Assembly: GCA_045538305.1 (NCBI GenBank)
Contig: JAZSRC010000046.1
Location: 7,344-71,343, forward strand
Direction of reading: 5' to 3'
DNA length: 64,000 nt
Source of the DNA: SFHK01 sp045538305
GTDB taxonomy: Bacteria; Bacillota; Clostridia; Christensenellales; Aristaeellaceae
The notes below the pieces were generated by a model. It did no database searches. It worked only from the letters and a program-made list of their open reading frames with translations, and was not told the origin of the DNA. Made by a program: the position numbers and the translations under genes. Positions 42,903 to 51,883 of the stretch are shown here, in pieces. Numbering within the stretch: the stretch's first letter is position 1; each line of letters opens with the position of its first letter.

Positions 42903-43199
42903 ATGTTTAAGATGAATCTTCAGCTGTTCGCGCACAAGAAGGGAATGGGCTCTTCCCGCAATGGTCGTGCTAGCCATGCGCAGCGCCTTGGCACCAAGCG
43001 TGCGGACGGTCAGTTCGTGCTTGCAGGCAACATCCTCGTGCGTCAGCGCGGCACTCGCATTCATCCCGGCCTGAACGTGGGCATCGGCGACGACGATACC
43101 CTTTACGCGAAGATGGACGGCGTTGTGAAGTTCTAGCGCGTCGGCAAGGATCGCAAGCAGGTCAGCATTTATCCGAAGGCCGAAGTAGCCGCCGAATAA
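42903..43199 (+). CDS. rpmA: 50S ribosomal protein L27, interrupted by an in-frame amber codon
   Basis: The frame starts MFKMNLQLFAHKKGMGSS with the Prp site (cut after NLQLFA). It reads normally to DGVVKF (residue 77), then TAG at 43134-43136, then continues in the same frame for 20 codons, RVGKDRKQVSIYPKAEVAAE, to TAA 43197-43199. Other L27 proteins have Glu (GAG/GAA) at the TAG position (VKFERxG). A single G-to-T change makes the stop. If real, the product lacks its last beta strand unless UAG is read through; it could also be a sequencing or assembly error. A terminator follows directly. Confidence 0.9.
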
Positions 43200-43213
43200 T
43201 TATCTGACAAATA

Positions 43214-43250
43214 TCCCGCGCGGAGCAATAAACTCCGTCGCGGGTTTTTT
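43214..43250 (+). terminator. Terminator of rplU-prp-rpmA
   Basis: CCCGCG-CGGAG, loop, CTCCG-T-CGCGGG (43214-43244; one bulged T), then six T. It lies directly before the ATG of the next gene at 43257. Confidence 0.9.
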
Positions 43251-43256
43251 ACTATC

Positions 43257-44078
43257 ATGAATACTTATAAAAGAAACGAATCCATGAGTTGCTTTAACGC
43301 AGAGCTGACGCTTTATGAAAGCGCGCAAGTATTTCATTTCCGAAAGATTGACGGTATCTATGCAGCCGTTGTTAATGGACGAATTCTGACGGAAGCAGAT
43401 GAGGATGCATTTGCCAGGCATTATTTTGATCTTGACAGAGATTATCAATCTCTTTTGAATGAATGCGCAGGAAATGAAACTGTTGAAAAGGCCCTAAAAG
43501 CGCTGCCCGGAATGCGCGTACTGAATCAGCCTGCATGGGAAGCGCTTGTTGCATTTATCCTTTCTGCCAACAATAATGTATCAAGAATCCGATCGCTGGT
43601 AAACGAATTATTGACGACATACGGAAAAAAATACGATTATTGCGGTGAGGCGCTGTATGGCTTTCCGGAACCGGCCGTGCTTGCGAACCTTTCGGAAAGT
43701 GAGCTGAGGAGCAGGGTACGATGCGGATACCGCGCAAAATATCTGATTGAGACTGCAAAAATGATAGCCGATGGTTTTCCGCTTGAGGAATTATGGGCGA
43801 CGCCGTATGAAATCGCGCGTAAGACGCTTATGCAGCTTCCGGGCGTTGGCGGGAAAGTAGCTGACTGCGTGCTCTTATTTGGCCTTGGGCATACCTGTGC
43901 GTTTCCCGTTGACATATGGGTGGCGAGGCTCATGGAGGACTGGTTTCACATATCCGTAAGCCGCGAAAAAATGCGGGATGAAGCCAGAAAACTGTTGGGC
44001 GAAAACTGCGGGCTGATTCAGCAGTCGCTATTTCATGCCGCGCGTACGGGACTAATCGAAATACAAAAAAAGGGATGA
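43257..44078 (+). CDS. OGG1-type 8-oxoguanine DNA glycosylase/lyase
   Basis: 273 aa. The C-terminal HhH-GPD region is clear: CGYRAKYLIETA, the hairpin LPGVGGKVADCVLLFGLG with the Schiff-base lysine, and AFPVDIWVARLM with the catalytic Asp. The N-terminal half is the smaller OGG1-like domain. It excises 8-oxoG opposite C and nicks the strand. The start is uncertain: ATG 43257 abuts the terminator T-run and lacks a ribosome site; ATG 43284 is possible. It begins the plus-strand run ending at 51814, with 4 nt to the next gene. Confidence 0.9.
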   Translation: MNTYKRNESMSCFNAELTLYESAQVFHFRKIDGIYAAVVNGRILTEADEDAFARHYFDLDRDYQSLLNECAGNETVEKALKALPGMRVLNQPAWEALVAFILSANNNVSRIRSLVNELLTTYGKKYDYCGEALYGFPEPAVLANLSESELRSRVRCGYRAKYLIETAKMIADGFPLEELWATPYEIARKTLMQLPGVGGKVADCVLLFGLGHTCAFPVDIWVARLMEDWFHISVSREKMRDEARKLLGENCGLIQQSLFHAARTGLIEIQKKG

Positions 44079-44082
44079 GCCT

Positions 44083-44787
44083 ATGATTGGCGTATATGTA
44101 AACTTCTTTGCCGTTATTCTTGGCGGTATCGCGGGCACGTTTATCAGAAACGGAATTCCAGAAAAAATGAAGCAAGCGATTTCAACAGGTATTGCGCTGT
44201 GCGTAATGGTGATCGGAATTGCGGGCGCAATCACGGTAAACGATCAGTTGATGATGATTATCTGCATTGTCATCGGTACGGTTCTTGGAGAACTGATCGG
44301 GATCGAAAAAGGCATTGAGAAGCTTGGCGACTACGCGCAGAAAAAGTTTTCAGGCGGCAGCGGATTTGCCGAAGGGTTTGTCAGTGCAACGCTTCTTTTT
44401 TCCGTAGGCTCAATGGCGGTAGTCGGTTCGCTGGACGCCGGCTTATCAAATGATGGGAGTACCCTTCTTGCAAAATCCGCCCTTGACGGAGTATCCGCCA
44501 TTATGTTTGCCTCCTCCTTTGGCGCAGGCGTAATACTGTCTGCGATTCCGATGACCTTATATCAGGGTGCTATAGCGCTTTTAGCAGTATGGGTGCGTCC
44601 GTATCTGAGCGATCTGGTTATTTCGGAAATGAAGGCTGTCGGCAGCGTGCTGATTATGGCGCTGGGCTTTAATCTTCTGGGCATAATGGGAAATAAGAAA
44701 ATCCGTGTTGCCAATATGCTTCCGGCTATGTTTCTTCCAATTCTATACCTTCCGGTGTATGAATGGATTATCGGTTTGATTAAGTGA
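44083..44787 (+). CDS. DUF554 family membrane protein
   Basis: 234 aa, about seven membrane segments. VNFFAVILGGIAGTFIRNGIPEKMKQ (split near the start), GTVLGELIGIEKGIEKLGDYA and the central FVSATLLFSVGSMAVVGSLDAGLS are DUF554 (YdfK-type) signatures. It may be a transporter, but no substrate is known. It follows the OGG1-like gene by 4 nt and overlaps the upstream codons of the MFS gene. Confidence 0.9.
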   Translation: MIGVYVNFFAVILGGIAGTFIRNGIPEKMKQAISTGIALCVMVIGIAGAITVNDQLMMIICIVIGTVLGELIGIEKGIEKLGDYAQKKFSGGSGFAEGFVSATLLFSVGSMAVVGSLDAGLSNDGSTLLAKSALDGVSAIMFASSFGAGVILSAIPMTLYQGAIALLAVWVRPYLSDLVISEMKAVGSVLIMALGFNLLGIMGNKKIRVANMLPAMFLPILYLPVYEWIIGLIK

Positions 44788-44795
44788 GGGTTACA

Positions 44796-46070
44796 ATGAA
44801 ACTGATTCAAAAGCTCAGGCGGATTTATCTGATAGACGTGTTCTTTTCCCTGAAGGGAAACTCAAAGGCATGCATTTGGCTGGAGCCGCTCTGGGGCATT
44901 GCCTACAACCTGTATGTGCCGTATGTAGCTTTGTATATGAGTATGATCGGCCTGAACGAATATGACATTGGCATTGTTACCAGCATATTCTACGCGTCGC
45001 AGGCGATAGCGTCTGTGTTCAGTGGCGTTATAACCGATAAGCTCGGACGAAGAAAAGCTACGTTGATTTTTGATACCTTATCCTGGAGCGTTCCCACTTT
45101 TCTGTGGATGCTTGCGCAGGATGCATACTGGTTCATGCTGGCAGCGATATTCAACGGCCTTTGGCGCATTACCGATAATTCATGGGGCCTTTTGCTGATT
45201 GAGGATGCAGACAGAGATAAAATCGCGCCTATGTATTCTTTAACCAGCGTTATGGGGCTGGTGGCTGCGTTTGTCGCTCCGCTTTCTGCGCTTGCGGTAG
45301 GCAGATACGGCGTGGTTCCTACGATGCGCTTTTTGTATGGCTTTACCTGCGTATCGATGACGACGAAATTTGTGACGCTGTTTTTCCTTTCAAAAGAAAC
45401 GGTGGTGGGTGTTCGCAGAATGGCTGTCACCAAAAACAAAAGCATTTTTGTTTCTTTATGGGAGCTCAGGTTTATATTTGTGCGCATCATCCGTGAAAGG
45501 CGTATGCTTTTAACCATTGGAATTCTGGCGGCGTTTTCGCTTGCCAATGCGCTCAACGATAATTATTTCGCGCTGTACCTTAATGAGCGACTGCTGATTC
45601 CGGAAAGTTATATGGCGGTTTTCACGATGATCAAGTCTATCGTTCGTCTGATCTGTATGTTTGTGCTTGCAAGGTTTATTCAAACCGAAAAAATCATGCG
45701 CCCGATGACTTCGGCTTGGCTGATCTTTATGCTTGGACAGCTGATTATGCTTGTAAATCCGGGCGGAATTGTTGCAATCCCGCTTACCTTTGTGCAGGTC
45801 GCCTTTGAAGCGTTTGCGCTTTCGATTCTGTATCCGATGACGTCGTCGCTTCTGTTCATCAATGCGGATGTGGAGGAGCGCGCACGCATGAACGGGCTGG
45901 TGTTTGCCGTGATCGCGCTGACTACGGCGGTATTCCCGTTTATCGTTGGATACTTTGCAACGATAAATCTTCGGATTCCCTTTATTGTCAATGTATGTAT
46001 TTTCACCGGTGCGATTGCGATGACGTATGCCATTTCAAAGCTTCCGCCCAAAAAGGAGTCTGAAGCGTGA
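44796..46070 (+). CDS. MFS transporter
   Basis: 424 aa from ATG 44796 (GAGGG 5 nt upstream; GTG 44784 overlaps that site and is rejected). About 12 membrane segments in two halves; the cytoplasmic loop 2-3 has the MFS motif A variant SGVITDKLGRRKATLIF. The substrate is unknown; nearby sugar genes suggest a carbohydrate, but drug efflux is equally possible. Its stop overlaps the next GTG start (GTGA). Confidence 0.88.
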   Translation: MKLIQKLRRIYLIDVFFSLKGNSKACIWLEPLWGIAYNLYVPYVALYMSMIGLNEYDIGIVTSIFYASQAIASVFSGVITDKLGRRKATLIFDTLSWSVPTFLWMLAQDAYWFMLAAIFNGLWRITDNSWGLLLIEDADRDKIAPMYSLTSVMGLVAAFVAPLSALAVGRYGVVPTMRFLYGFTCVSMTTKFVTLFFLSKETVVGVRRMAVTKNKSIFVSLWELRFIFVRIIRERRMLLTIGILAAFSLANALNDNYFALYLNERLLIPESYMAVFTMIKSIVRLICMFVLARFIQTEKIMRPMTSAWLIFMLGQLIMLVNPGGIVAIPLTFVQVAFEAFALSILYPMTSSLLFINADVEERARMNGLVFAVIALTTAVFPFIVGYFATINLRIPFIVNVCIFTGAIAMTYAISKLPPKKESEA

Positions 46071-47011
46071 CCAAAGAAAGGCTTATCGGGATTGCGGCTC
46101 AAAAGGGTTTTGACAAAGTATATGTACTTGCACCGACCAGAGCCGAAAGGTATCAGGTGAACGCCTATAATGAGGCGATCTATGACGATCCGGCGGAGAT
46201 TCTCCCGGATGTAAAGAGCATGATTGTGCTGATTAAGGCCTATGCGCCCTTTGATAAAGCGGCGGAGGACGGAAACGGAGCGACAATATCTGCTTATTAT
46301 CCTGCATCGCATAGCGCGTATCTCTCTGCAAGAGCGATTGCAGACGCCCTGCGCGAGGAAGGCTATCCGGCGGTTTCCAATGCGCAGATTGCCGTTAAGC
46401 CGCTTCTGATCAAGCATAGAATCGGTAAAAAGGGTGCGAATACCTTGGTAGCGATTCCGGAGTTTGGTTCGAGATTTCATGTTCAGGTGATACTGACAAC
46501 CCTTGAGCTGGAAGCGGACAGGATCGGGATAGCGGAAGGCGATTTGGACTCGAATTGTATCAATTGCGGCGCATGTCTGGCAGCTTGTCCTACAGGCGCA
46601 ATTATAAAGGGAGCATTTCTTCCCGATTTGTGTCTTAGGTCAATGGATGAAGGGAAACTTGTGCCCGGCCCTATGCGCGCTCTTTTTGAAAACCGCCTGT
46701 TCGGATGCGATATCTGTCAGGATGTGTGCCCGAGAAACAATGGCAGAATTGTGCTGCCGATGCCTGAAGGCCTTGAAAGGGATTTGAGTCTTCCGCAGCT
46801 TTTATCGGGAAATCTTGGAGAGCTTTCCCTCTATATCGGCAGAAATTACGCAAGAAAAAGGCGAATTCGAATGAAGGCAGCTCTGGTTGCGGGAAATCTT
46901 AAGAGGCGCGATTGCCTGGATCTTTTGAAAGATATGGCTAAAGACGGAACGGATGAGGAAAAAATCCATGCCCGGTGGGCGATTGACAGAATAGAGGAGG
47001 ATGAAGTGTGA
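46067..47011 (+). CDS. QueG-like double [4Fe-4S] protein (epoxyqueuosine reductase family)
   Basis: 314 aa, GTG start overlapping the MFS stop; AAGGAG 10 nt upstream. Two cluster motifs: CINCGACLAACPTGAI near residue 163 and the second CDICQDVCPRNN near 216, with the HEAT-like tail expected for QueG. QueG uses cobalamin and reduces epoxyqueuosine to queuosine on tRNA. QueA is encoded at 21720, so the pathway may be present. Short relatives of QueG also exist with unknown function, so this is a family-level call. Confidence 0.7.
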   Translation: MTKERLIGIAAQKGFDKVYVLAPTRAERYQVNAYNEAIYDDPAEILPDVKSMIVLIKAYAPFDKAAEDGNGATISAYYPASHSAYLSARAIADALREEGYPAVSNAQIAVKPLLIKHRIGKKGANTLVAIPEFGSRFHVQVILTTLELEADRIGIAEGDLDSNCINCGACLAACPTGAIIKGAFLPDLCLRSMDEGKLVPGPMRALFENRLFGCDICQDVCPRNNGRIVLPMPEGLERDLSLPQLLSGNLGELSLYIGRNYARKRRIRMKAALVAGNLKRRDCLDLLKDMAKDGTDEEKIHARWAIDRIEEDEV

Positions 47012-47829
47012 GAATTGGCGTAAGAGGACACGATTACGGCTGCGCGACGCCGGAGGTTATGGCTCAGCGCATAAGCGACGCGGGTTTTTGCTGCTTTCAG
47101 CTGGCGCTTCATAAAGCCATTGAGGGCATGAAACCGGAATACGGTCACCTGAGTCCCGGACTTTGCTACGATATTAAAAAGGCGTTTGACGCTAAAAACC
47201 TTGAAGTAGCCGTACTTGGCTGCTATATCGATCCGGCAAATCCCGATCCCGAAAAGCGCCTTTACGAGGTAAAGCGCTTCCGCGAGCAGATTGCCTATGC
47301 AAAGCAGCTCGGTTCCCATATCGTCGCTACCGAAACCAGCGGATATGAGGGCGACGAAGATGGGCGCCGGATACAGATGGAGCGATTAACGGACAGCGTT
47401 CTCAGAATGGTAGAGCAGGCCGAAAAATTCGGCGTGTTTGTCGGAATCGAGCCGGTTCTTAAGCATACGCTGAATACGCCGGAGGCAACGGGAAAGCTTC
47501 TTGATGCTGTTGCATGCGATAATATGCAGATTGTGCTTGACCCGATCAATCTGCTTTCGCCTCAAAATATTGACAGGCAGCATGAGATTATTGACGAATG
47601 CTTTGAGATATTTGGCGACAGAATCGTTGCGATTCATGCCAAGGATGTTATCATAGACGAAAATGGTCGCTTTAAGCCCTGCGTGATTGGCGAAGGCCTT
47701 TTCGATCACGAGTATTTCTATAAAAAGCTCAATACATATAAACCCGGAATCAGCGTATTGCGAGAGGAAGCGAAACCCGAAACCGCACACCTCGATATTC
47801 AGGCGCTTAAGAAGTTTACCGGCGTTTGA
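47008..47829 (+). CDS. Sugar phosphate isomerase/epimerase-like TIM barrel
   Basis: 273 aa, GTG start overlapping the previous stop (GTGA). AP_endonuc_2-type barrel with VAVLGCYIDPANPDP, HIVATETSGY, VFVGIEPVLKHTL, IVLDPINLLSP, RIVAIHAKDVI and a late Glu (REEAKPE); the E, D, H and E metal ligands are at typical spacing. Likely isomerises or epimerises a sugar acid or polyol. It is followed by a dehydrogenase, a second such barrel and a rhamnosidase, so they may form a catabolic set. Confidence 0.85.
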   Translation: MRIGVRGHDYGCATPEVMAQRISDAGFCCFQLALHKAIEGMKPEYGHLSPGLCYDIKKAFDAKNLEVAVLGCYIDPANPDPEKRLYEVKRFREQIAYAKQLGSHIVATETSGYEGDEDGRRIQMERLTDSVLRMVEQAEKFGVFVGIEPVLKHTLNTPEATGKLLDAVACDNMQIVLDPINLLSPQNIDRQHEIIDECFEIFGDRIVAIHAKDVIIDENGRFKPCVIGEGLFDHEYFYKKLNTYKPGISVLREEAKPETAHLDIQALKKFTGV

Positions 47830-47864
47830 CGGCCGTTTGATTTCATAGGAAAGGAAGTTCGTTT

Positions 47865-48836
47865 ATGAAAGCTTCCATTATGGCGAAGGATGCGCGCCTT
47901 ATTGAACGAGTGTTCACTGAAAGACAGTTAAAGCAGATTTCTGACCTTTTGTCAGAGGATGTGCGCGTGATCGAATGCGATTATGCCGAGGGCGGCGACG
48001 AAGAATTCATCTTTTCCACCTGGGGCATGCCGAAGGTAAATCTTTCAGGATACCGGAATCTGAAGGCAGTGTTTTATGCTGCGGGCTCTGTTCAGATCTT
48101 TGCCCGGGAAATGTTGGAAAACGGCATCCGTGTGTTTAGCGCTTGGCATGCAAACGCCGTGCCGGTAGCGGAAATGACATTTGCGCAGATCCTGCTTTCT
48201 ATGAAGGGATACTTGCCCGTAATGCACGCATGCCGGAAAGATCGGGCGCGTTCATGGGAAATATTCTCAAACTATCCCGGAGGCTTTCGCACAAAGGTCG
48301 GCCTGTTGGGGCTTGGTGCAATCGGGAGCAGGGTGGCTGAAATGCTCAAGGGTACGGACGCGGAGGTATATGCCTTCGATCCGTTTGCCGGTCCTGAGAA
48401 GGCCGAAAAGCTTCATGTCAGGCTTGCGTCGATGGAGGAAATTTTCAAATCCTGCGTTGTGATTTCAAACCACATTGCCAATCTCCCCGAAACGCAGGGA
48501 ATCATCAAAAGGGAGCATCTGATGAGCATGCCTTCCTATTCAACATTTATCAATACCGGTCGTGGAGCGCAGCTGAGCGAGCAGGATTTATATGATGTGC
48601 TTTCGATGGATCCTACCAGAAGCGCGCTTCTGGATGTGGTTACCGATGAAAGACACTTTGAAAACTGTGTGCTGCGTTCGCTTCCGAACTGCTATTTCAC
48701 GCCGCATATTGCCGGTACAGCCGGGCTTGAAACGGAACGAATGGGGCAGTATATGGTGGATTCGTTTTCCAGATTCCTGAAGCATGAACCGTCTCCGGAT
48801 GAGGTTACGCTTACAATGCTTGAAACAATGGCTTGA
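47865..48836 (+). CDS. D-isomer-specific 2-hydroxyacid dehydrogenase
   Basis: 323 aa, GGAAGG upstream of ATG. NAD-binding site TKVGLLGLGAIGSRVAEMLK, catalytic Arg in NTGRGAQL, and the C-terminal His in FTPHIAGTAG; the middle Glu appears as VTDERHFE. It oxidises or reduces a 2-hydroxy acid using NAD. Its place between two sugar isomerase-like genes suggests a sugar-acid step. The gap to the previous gene is 35 nt. Confidence 0.9.
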   Translation: MKASIMAKDARLIERVFTERQLKQISDLLSEDVRVIECDYAEGGDEEFIFSTWGMPKVNLSGYRNLKAVFYAAGSVQIFAREMLENGIRVFSAWHANAVPVAEMTFAQILLSMKGYLPVMHACRKDRARSWEIFSNYPGGFRTKVGLLGLGAIGSRVAEMLKGTDAEVYAFDPFAGPEKAEKLHVRLASMEEIFKSCVVISNHIANLPETQGIIKREHLMSMPSYSTFINTGRGAQLSEQDLYDVLSMDPTRSALLDVVTDERHFENCVLRSLPNCYFTPHIAGTAGLETERMGQYMVDSFSRFLKHEPSPDEVTLTMLETMA

Positions 48837-48848
48837 GGAGGGATTTCT

Positions 48849-49622
48849 GTGAGAAAACCCGGTCTTGTGTCGATAACTTTCAGAAACAAAACGCCGCATG
48901 AAATCATTTTGCTTATGAACAAGGCTCAGCTTTCCGCTGTAGAGTGGGGCGGCGATGTTCATGTGCCGCCCAAAGGCGGAAGAGCTGCCAATGTCAGACA
49001 AATGTCAAAAGATGCCGGGATTGATATCTGTTCCTATGGAAGCTATTTTCGACTGGGTCAGGGAACGGATGCATTCCGCTATGCGCTTGATGAGGCCAGT
49101 GAGCTAGGCGCTCCGGTGATTCGCATATGGGCGGGAAGCAAGCCGAGCGATACTCTAGGCGAAAGGGAAAGAGAAGCCCTTATCAACGAGCTTTTGACGA
49201 TTTCGGCGCTTTCAAAGGTTCGTGGAATAGAAACGGCTTTGGAGTTCCATGGAAATACGATGACCGATTCTATTACAAGTGCAGAAAAACTGCTTTTGGA
49301 AACGGACAAGGCGAAGGCGCAGCCGCTTTTTTACTGGCAGCCCAGATGGGATTGGACGGAAGAAGCGCGGCTTGCATCGCTTAGTATGCTTGGCGATCGG
49401 CTAAGCCATATTCATGTATTCACCTGGAAGCATGAGAACGAAAAAATCATTCGCCTTCCGCTTTCGGATGGAGAAAAAATGTGGAAGCGTGTACTGTCCG
49501 AAAAGAAGAACGGATACGCGTTGATAGAGTTTGTCAGGGATGATTCGGATGAAAGCCTGATGGAGGATGCGAGAACACTGAATCATTGGCTGGAAAACAC
49601 TGATACAGAAGGAGGGGTTTGA
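48849..49622 (+). CDS. Second sugar phosphate isomerase/epimerase-like TIM barrel
   Basis: 257 aa, GTG start with GAGGAGG just upstream. Barrel strands: GLVSITFRNK, AVEWGGDVHV (Glu), VIRIWAGSK, IETALEFHGNT (Glu-His), LFYWQPRWDW in place of the usual strand with Asp, and LSHIHVFTW. The W-Q-P-R-W motif at the expected Asp position is characteristic of a rhamnoside-linked subfamily I cannot name. The stop overlaps the next ATG (TGATG). Confidence 0.82.
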   Translation: MRKPGLVSITFRNKTPHEIILLMNKAQLSAVEWGGDVHVPPKGGRAANVRQMSKDAGIDICSYGSYFRLGQGTDAFRYALDEASELGAPVIRIWAGSKPSDTLGEREREALINELLTISALSKVRGIETALEFHGNTMTDSITSAEKLLLETDKAKAQPLFYWQPRWDWTEEARLASLSMLGDRLSHIHVFTWKHENEKIIRLPLSDGEKMWKRVLSEKKNGYALIEFVRDDSDESLMEDARTLNHWLENTDTEGGV

Positions 49623-51814
49623 TGAAGCCGTTTGTTAATGCAAAGCCTGTATGGATCAATGAGTTTGATACGCCAAACCTGTATGCGGATTTTGTCGATG
49701 TCTTTATGTGCAAAGGCACGAACGCAAAAATCAGAATTGCTGCCGATTCTCATTATGCGCTGTATGTGAATGACAAATATGTATATGCGTCTCAGTATCC
49801 GGACGATATGCTTGAGCGCGTATATGACGAACTTGACATTTCGGAATATGTGAATATCGGGGAAAACCGCCTTCATGTGGTAGGCTATTGCACGCTGACG
49901 GATTCCTCTGTGTACAAGCAGGGAAAACCCTATGTTATCTATGAAGTTTATGAAGGTGAAAGCAGCGTTGCGGCCAGCGGTACAAATACGCTGGCGCGCA
50001 AGAATCCCTTCTATAAAAGCGGAGAAGTGGATTTGATCACCGTTCAGCTGGGATATACCTTTTCCTATGACAGCACAAAGCCGGAAGGGGAATACGTAAA
50101 AGCCATCCTGACCGGAGACGATTACTGCTTCATTCCGCGCCCGGTTAAGGCATGCGAAATGAAGGAACGCGAGACCACCAAGCTCGTTTCGCAGGGCGTG
50201 TTTGTATCGCCCGAAAAAGCCGACGTCATCGGCCAGCGCCTGCAATATTCCTATATGGCATACAGAGAGCGAATTGATATGGGCGAAACATCCGTCTATG
50301 CGCCCGATTTTCCAAATACAGCGGGCAGCGAATTCGCGATTTCCGGCGGCGACGGCATGTACTTCATATTCGATATCGGACATAATGAAGTAGGTCTTCT
50401 GGATGTGGAATTCACTGTAGACGATGCGTGTTCGGTTCTGATCGGCTGGGGAGAGCACTTGGATGATTTGCGAGTTCGCGCGCATGTCGGCCATAGAAAC
50501 TTTGTGTCCGAATACATTGCCAAGCCCGGAAAGAACCACTTTTTCCATCCGCTCAGAAGAATCGGAGCAAGATATCTGCAGATTCATATTTGCGCAAATC
50601 GTGCAATAATCAACTATGCAGGCGTTCGCCCCATCGTTTATCCGCTTTCAAACGCACCTGTTATGGAGCTTGGCGACGCGCTTAACCAGAAGATATATGA
50701 TGTTTGTCTGCGTACGCTTGAAATGTGCATGCACGAGCATTATGAGGACTGTCCGTGGCGCGAGCAGGCGCTTTATGCAATGGACAGCCGCAATCAAATG
50801 CTGGCAGGCTATTATGCGTTTGGCGAATATGAGTTTGCAAAGGCTTCGCTCAGGCTTCTGGCCCGTACTATGCGTGAGGACGGCCTTCTGGAGCTTTGTG
50901 CGCCGGCCAAGGTGGTTGTAGACATTCCGTCGTTCTCCATGATGTATGTAGTCGCCCTGTGGGAATACCTTCTGTACTCAGGAGACGAAGCATTTGTAAG
51001 GGAGTATCTGCCGATTGCAAGGCGCATTACGTATACCGCGCTTGAGAAGGTTACAGAGGAAGGACTTGTGCCCAGGTATATGGGACAGGGCATGTGGAAT
51101 TTCTACGAGTGGACGGATAATCTTGACGACCACCATCCGGATGGAACCGAAAAAACCGGCAATCGTTATGATGCGCCGCTTTCTGCGTTCCTGATTCTGT
51201 GCGTTACCCGCTTTTCGTGGATTTTGAAACACTTTGGAGAGACGGAAGAAGCGGAAAGACTGAATGCCTGCGCCGAAATGATGCGAAAGGCTGCCCATAA
51301 AGCGTTTTATGATCATGAAAACGCCCAGTATTATTCCTATGCGTATGGAGATCACAGGTGGGCGAAGGACGAGCTCACGCAGGCGCTGGCGGTATATGCA
51401 GGAATCTGTCCGGAGGATCAGGAAATGCGCGCCCTTTCCCGTCTGACGGACGGCAGCATGACGCCGGTAACGCTTGCGTACTCCATCTTTAAGTTTGAAG
51501 CGCTCCTTAAGCACCCTGAAGCGTTCGGCAATTGGGTCAGGCGTGATATCGAAAGCCAGTGGGGTTCAATGCTGATGAGCGGCGGAACAAGTTTCTATGA
51601 AACGATGCTTGGCTGCAATGATTTTGATCGCGGCGGCAGCCTGTGCCATGGATGGTCCGCTGTTCCTGCATACCTCTACTTTGCATATGGCGTCGGAGAA
51701 ACGCCAAAGAGCGTTGGCTGGAAGGAAAGCTGCGTCAAAAAGGCGGAAGGAATGCCGGAAATCCGCAGAGCGGTTGTTCAAAAATCGGACGGCACGCTTG
51801 TAAAACTGGTGTAA
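49622..51814 (+). CDS. GH78-family alpha-L-rhamnosidase-like enzyme
   Basis: 730 aa from ATG 49622 (AAGGAGGGG 5 nt upstream). Beta-rich N-terminal half (about 1-340) followed by an (alpha/alpha)6 barrel: EDCPWREQALYAMDSRNQML is the GH78 catalytic signature (acidic residues near 385), and SLCHGWSAVPAYLYF near the end is also standard. No signal peptide, so it works in the cytoplasm on imported rhamnosides. Last of a run of eight genes; the two TIM barrels and the dehydrogenase next to it may process the released sugar (inference). Confidence 0.87.
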   Translation: MKPFVNAKPVWINEFDTPNLYADFVDVFMCKGTNAKIRIAADSHYALYVNDKYVYASQYPDDMLERVYDELDISEYVNIGENRLHVVGYCTLTDSSVYKQGKPYVIYEVYEGESSVAASGTNTLARKNPFYKSGEVDLITVQLGYTFSYDSTKPEGEYVKAILTGDDYCFIPRPVKACEMKERETTKLVSQGVFVSPEKADVIGQRLQYSYMAYRERIDMGETSVYAPDFPNTAGSEFAISGGDGMYFIFDIGHNEVGLLDVEFTVDDACSVLIGWGEHLDDLRVRAHVGHRNFVSEYIAKPGKNHFFHPLRRIGARYLQIHICANRAIINYAGVRPIVYPLSNAPVMELGDALNQKIYDVCLRTLEMCMHEHYEDCPWREQALYAMDSRNQMLAGYYAFGEYEFAKASLRLLARTMREDGLLELCAPAKVVVDIPSFSMMYVVALWEYLLYSGDEAFVREYLPIARRITYTALEKVTEEGLVPRYMGQGMWNFYEWTDNLDDHHPDGTEKTGNRYDAPLSAFLILCVTRFSWILKHFGETEEAERLNACAEMMRKAAHKAFYDHENAQYYSYAYGDHRWAKDELTQALAVYAGICPEDQEMRALSRLTDGSMTPVTLAYSIFKFEALLKHPEAFGNWVRRDIESQWGSMLMSGGTSFYETMLGCNDFDRGGSLCHGWSAVPAYLYFAYGVGETPKSVGWKESCVKKAEGMPEIRRAVVQKSDGTLVKLV

Positions 51815-51831
51815 CCGGAATAAATCAGAAA

Positions 51832-51879
51832 AACGGGGCTTTTGCAGAAACAGAATCTGCATAAAGCCTCGTTTTTTTT
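51832..51879. terminator. Bidirectional terminator after the GH78 gene
   Basis: A stem of about 17 bp (51832-51848 with 51856-51873, one bulge and one G-T) followed by eight T on the plus strand; on the minus strand GTTTTTC follows. It serves both the GH78 gene and the SNF2 gene ending at 51884. Confidence 0.88.
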
Positions 51880-51883
51880 GTAA

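Noticed and set aside
42898..43136. Genome-wide reassignment of UAG to an amino acid
   Set aside because: TAG ends prp, ruvB, the 26477 gene and the hydrolase at positions that match normal protein ends, and no other gene here has an internal TAG.
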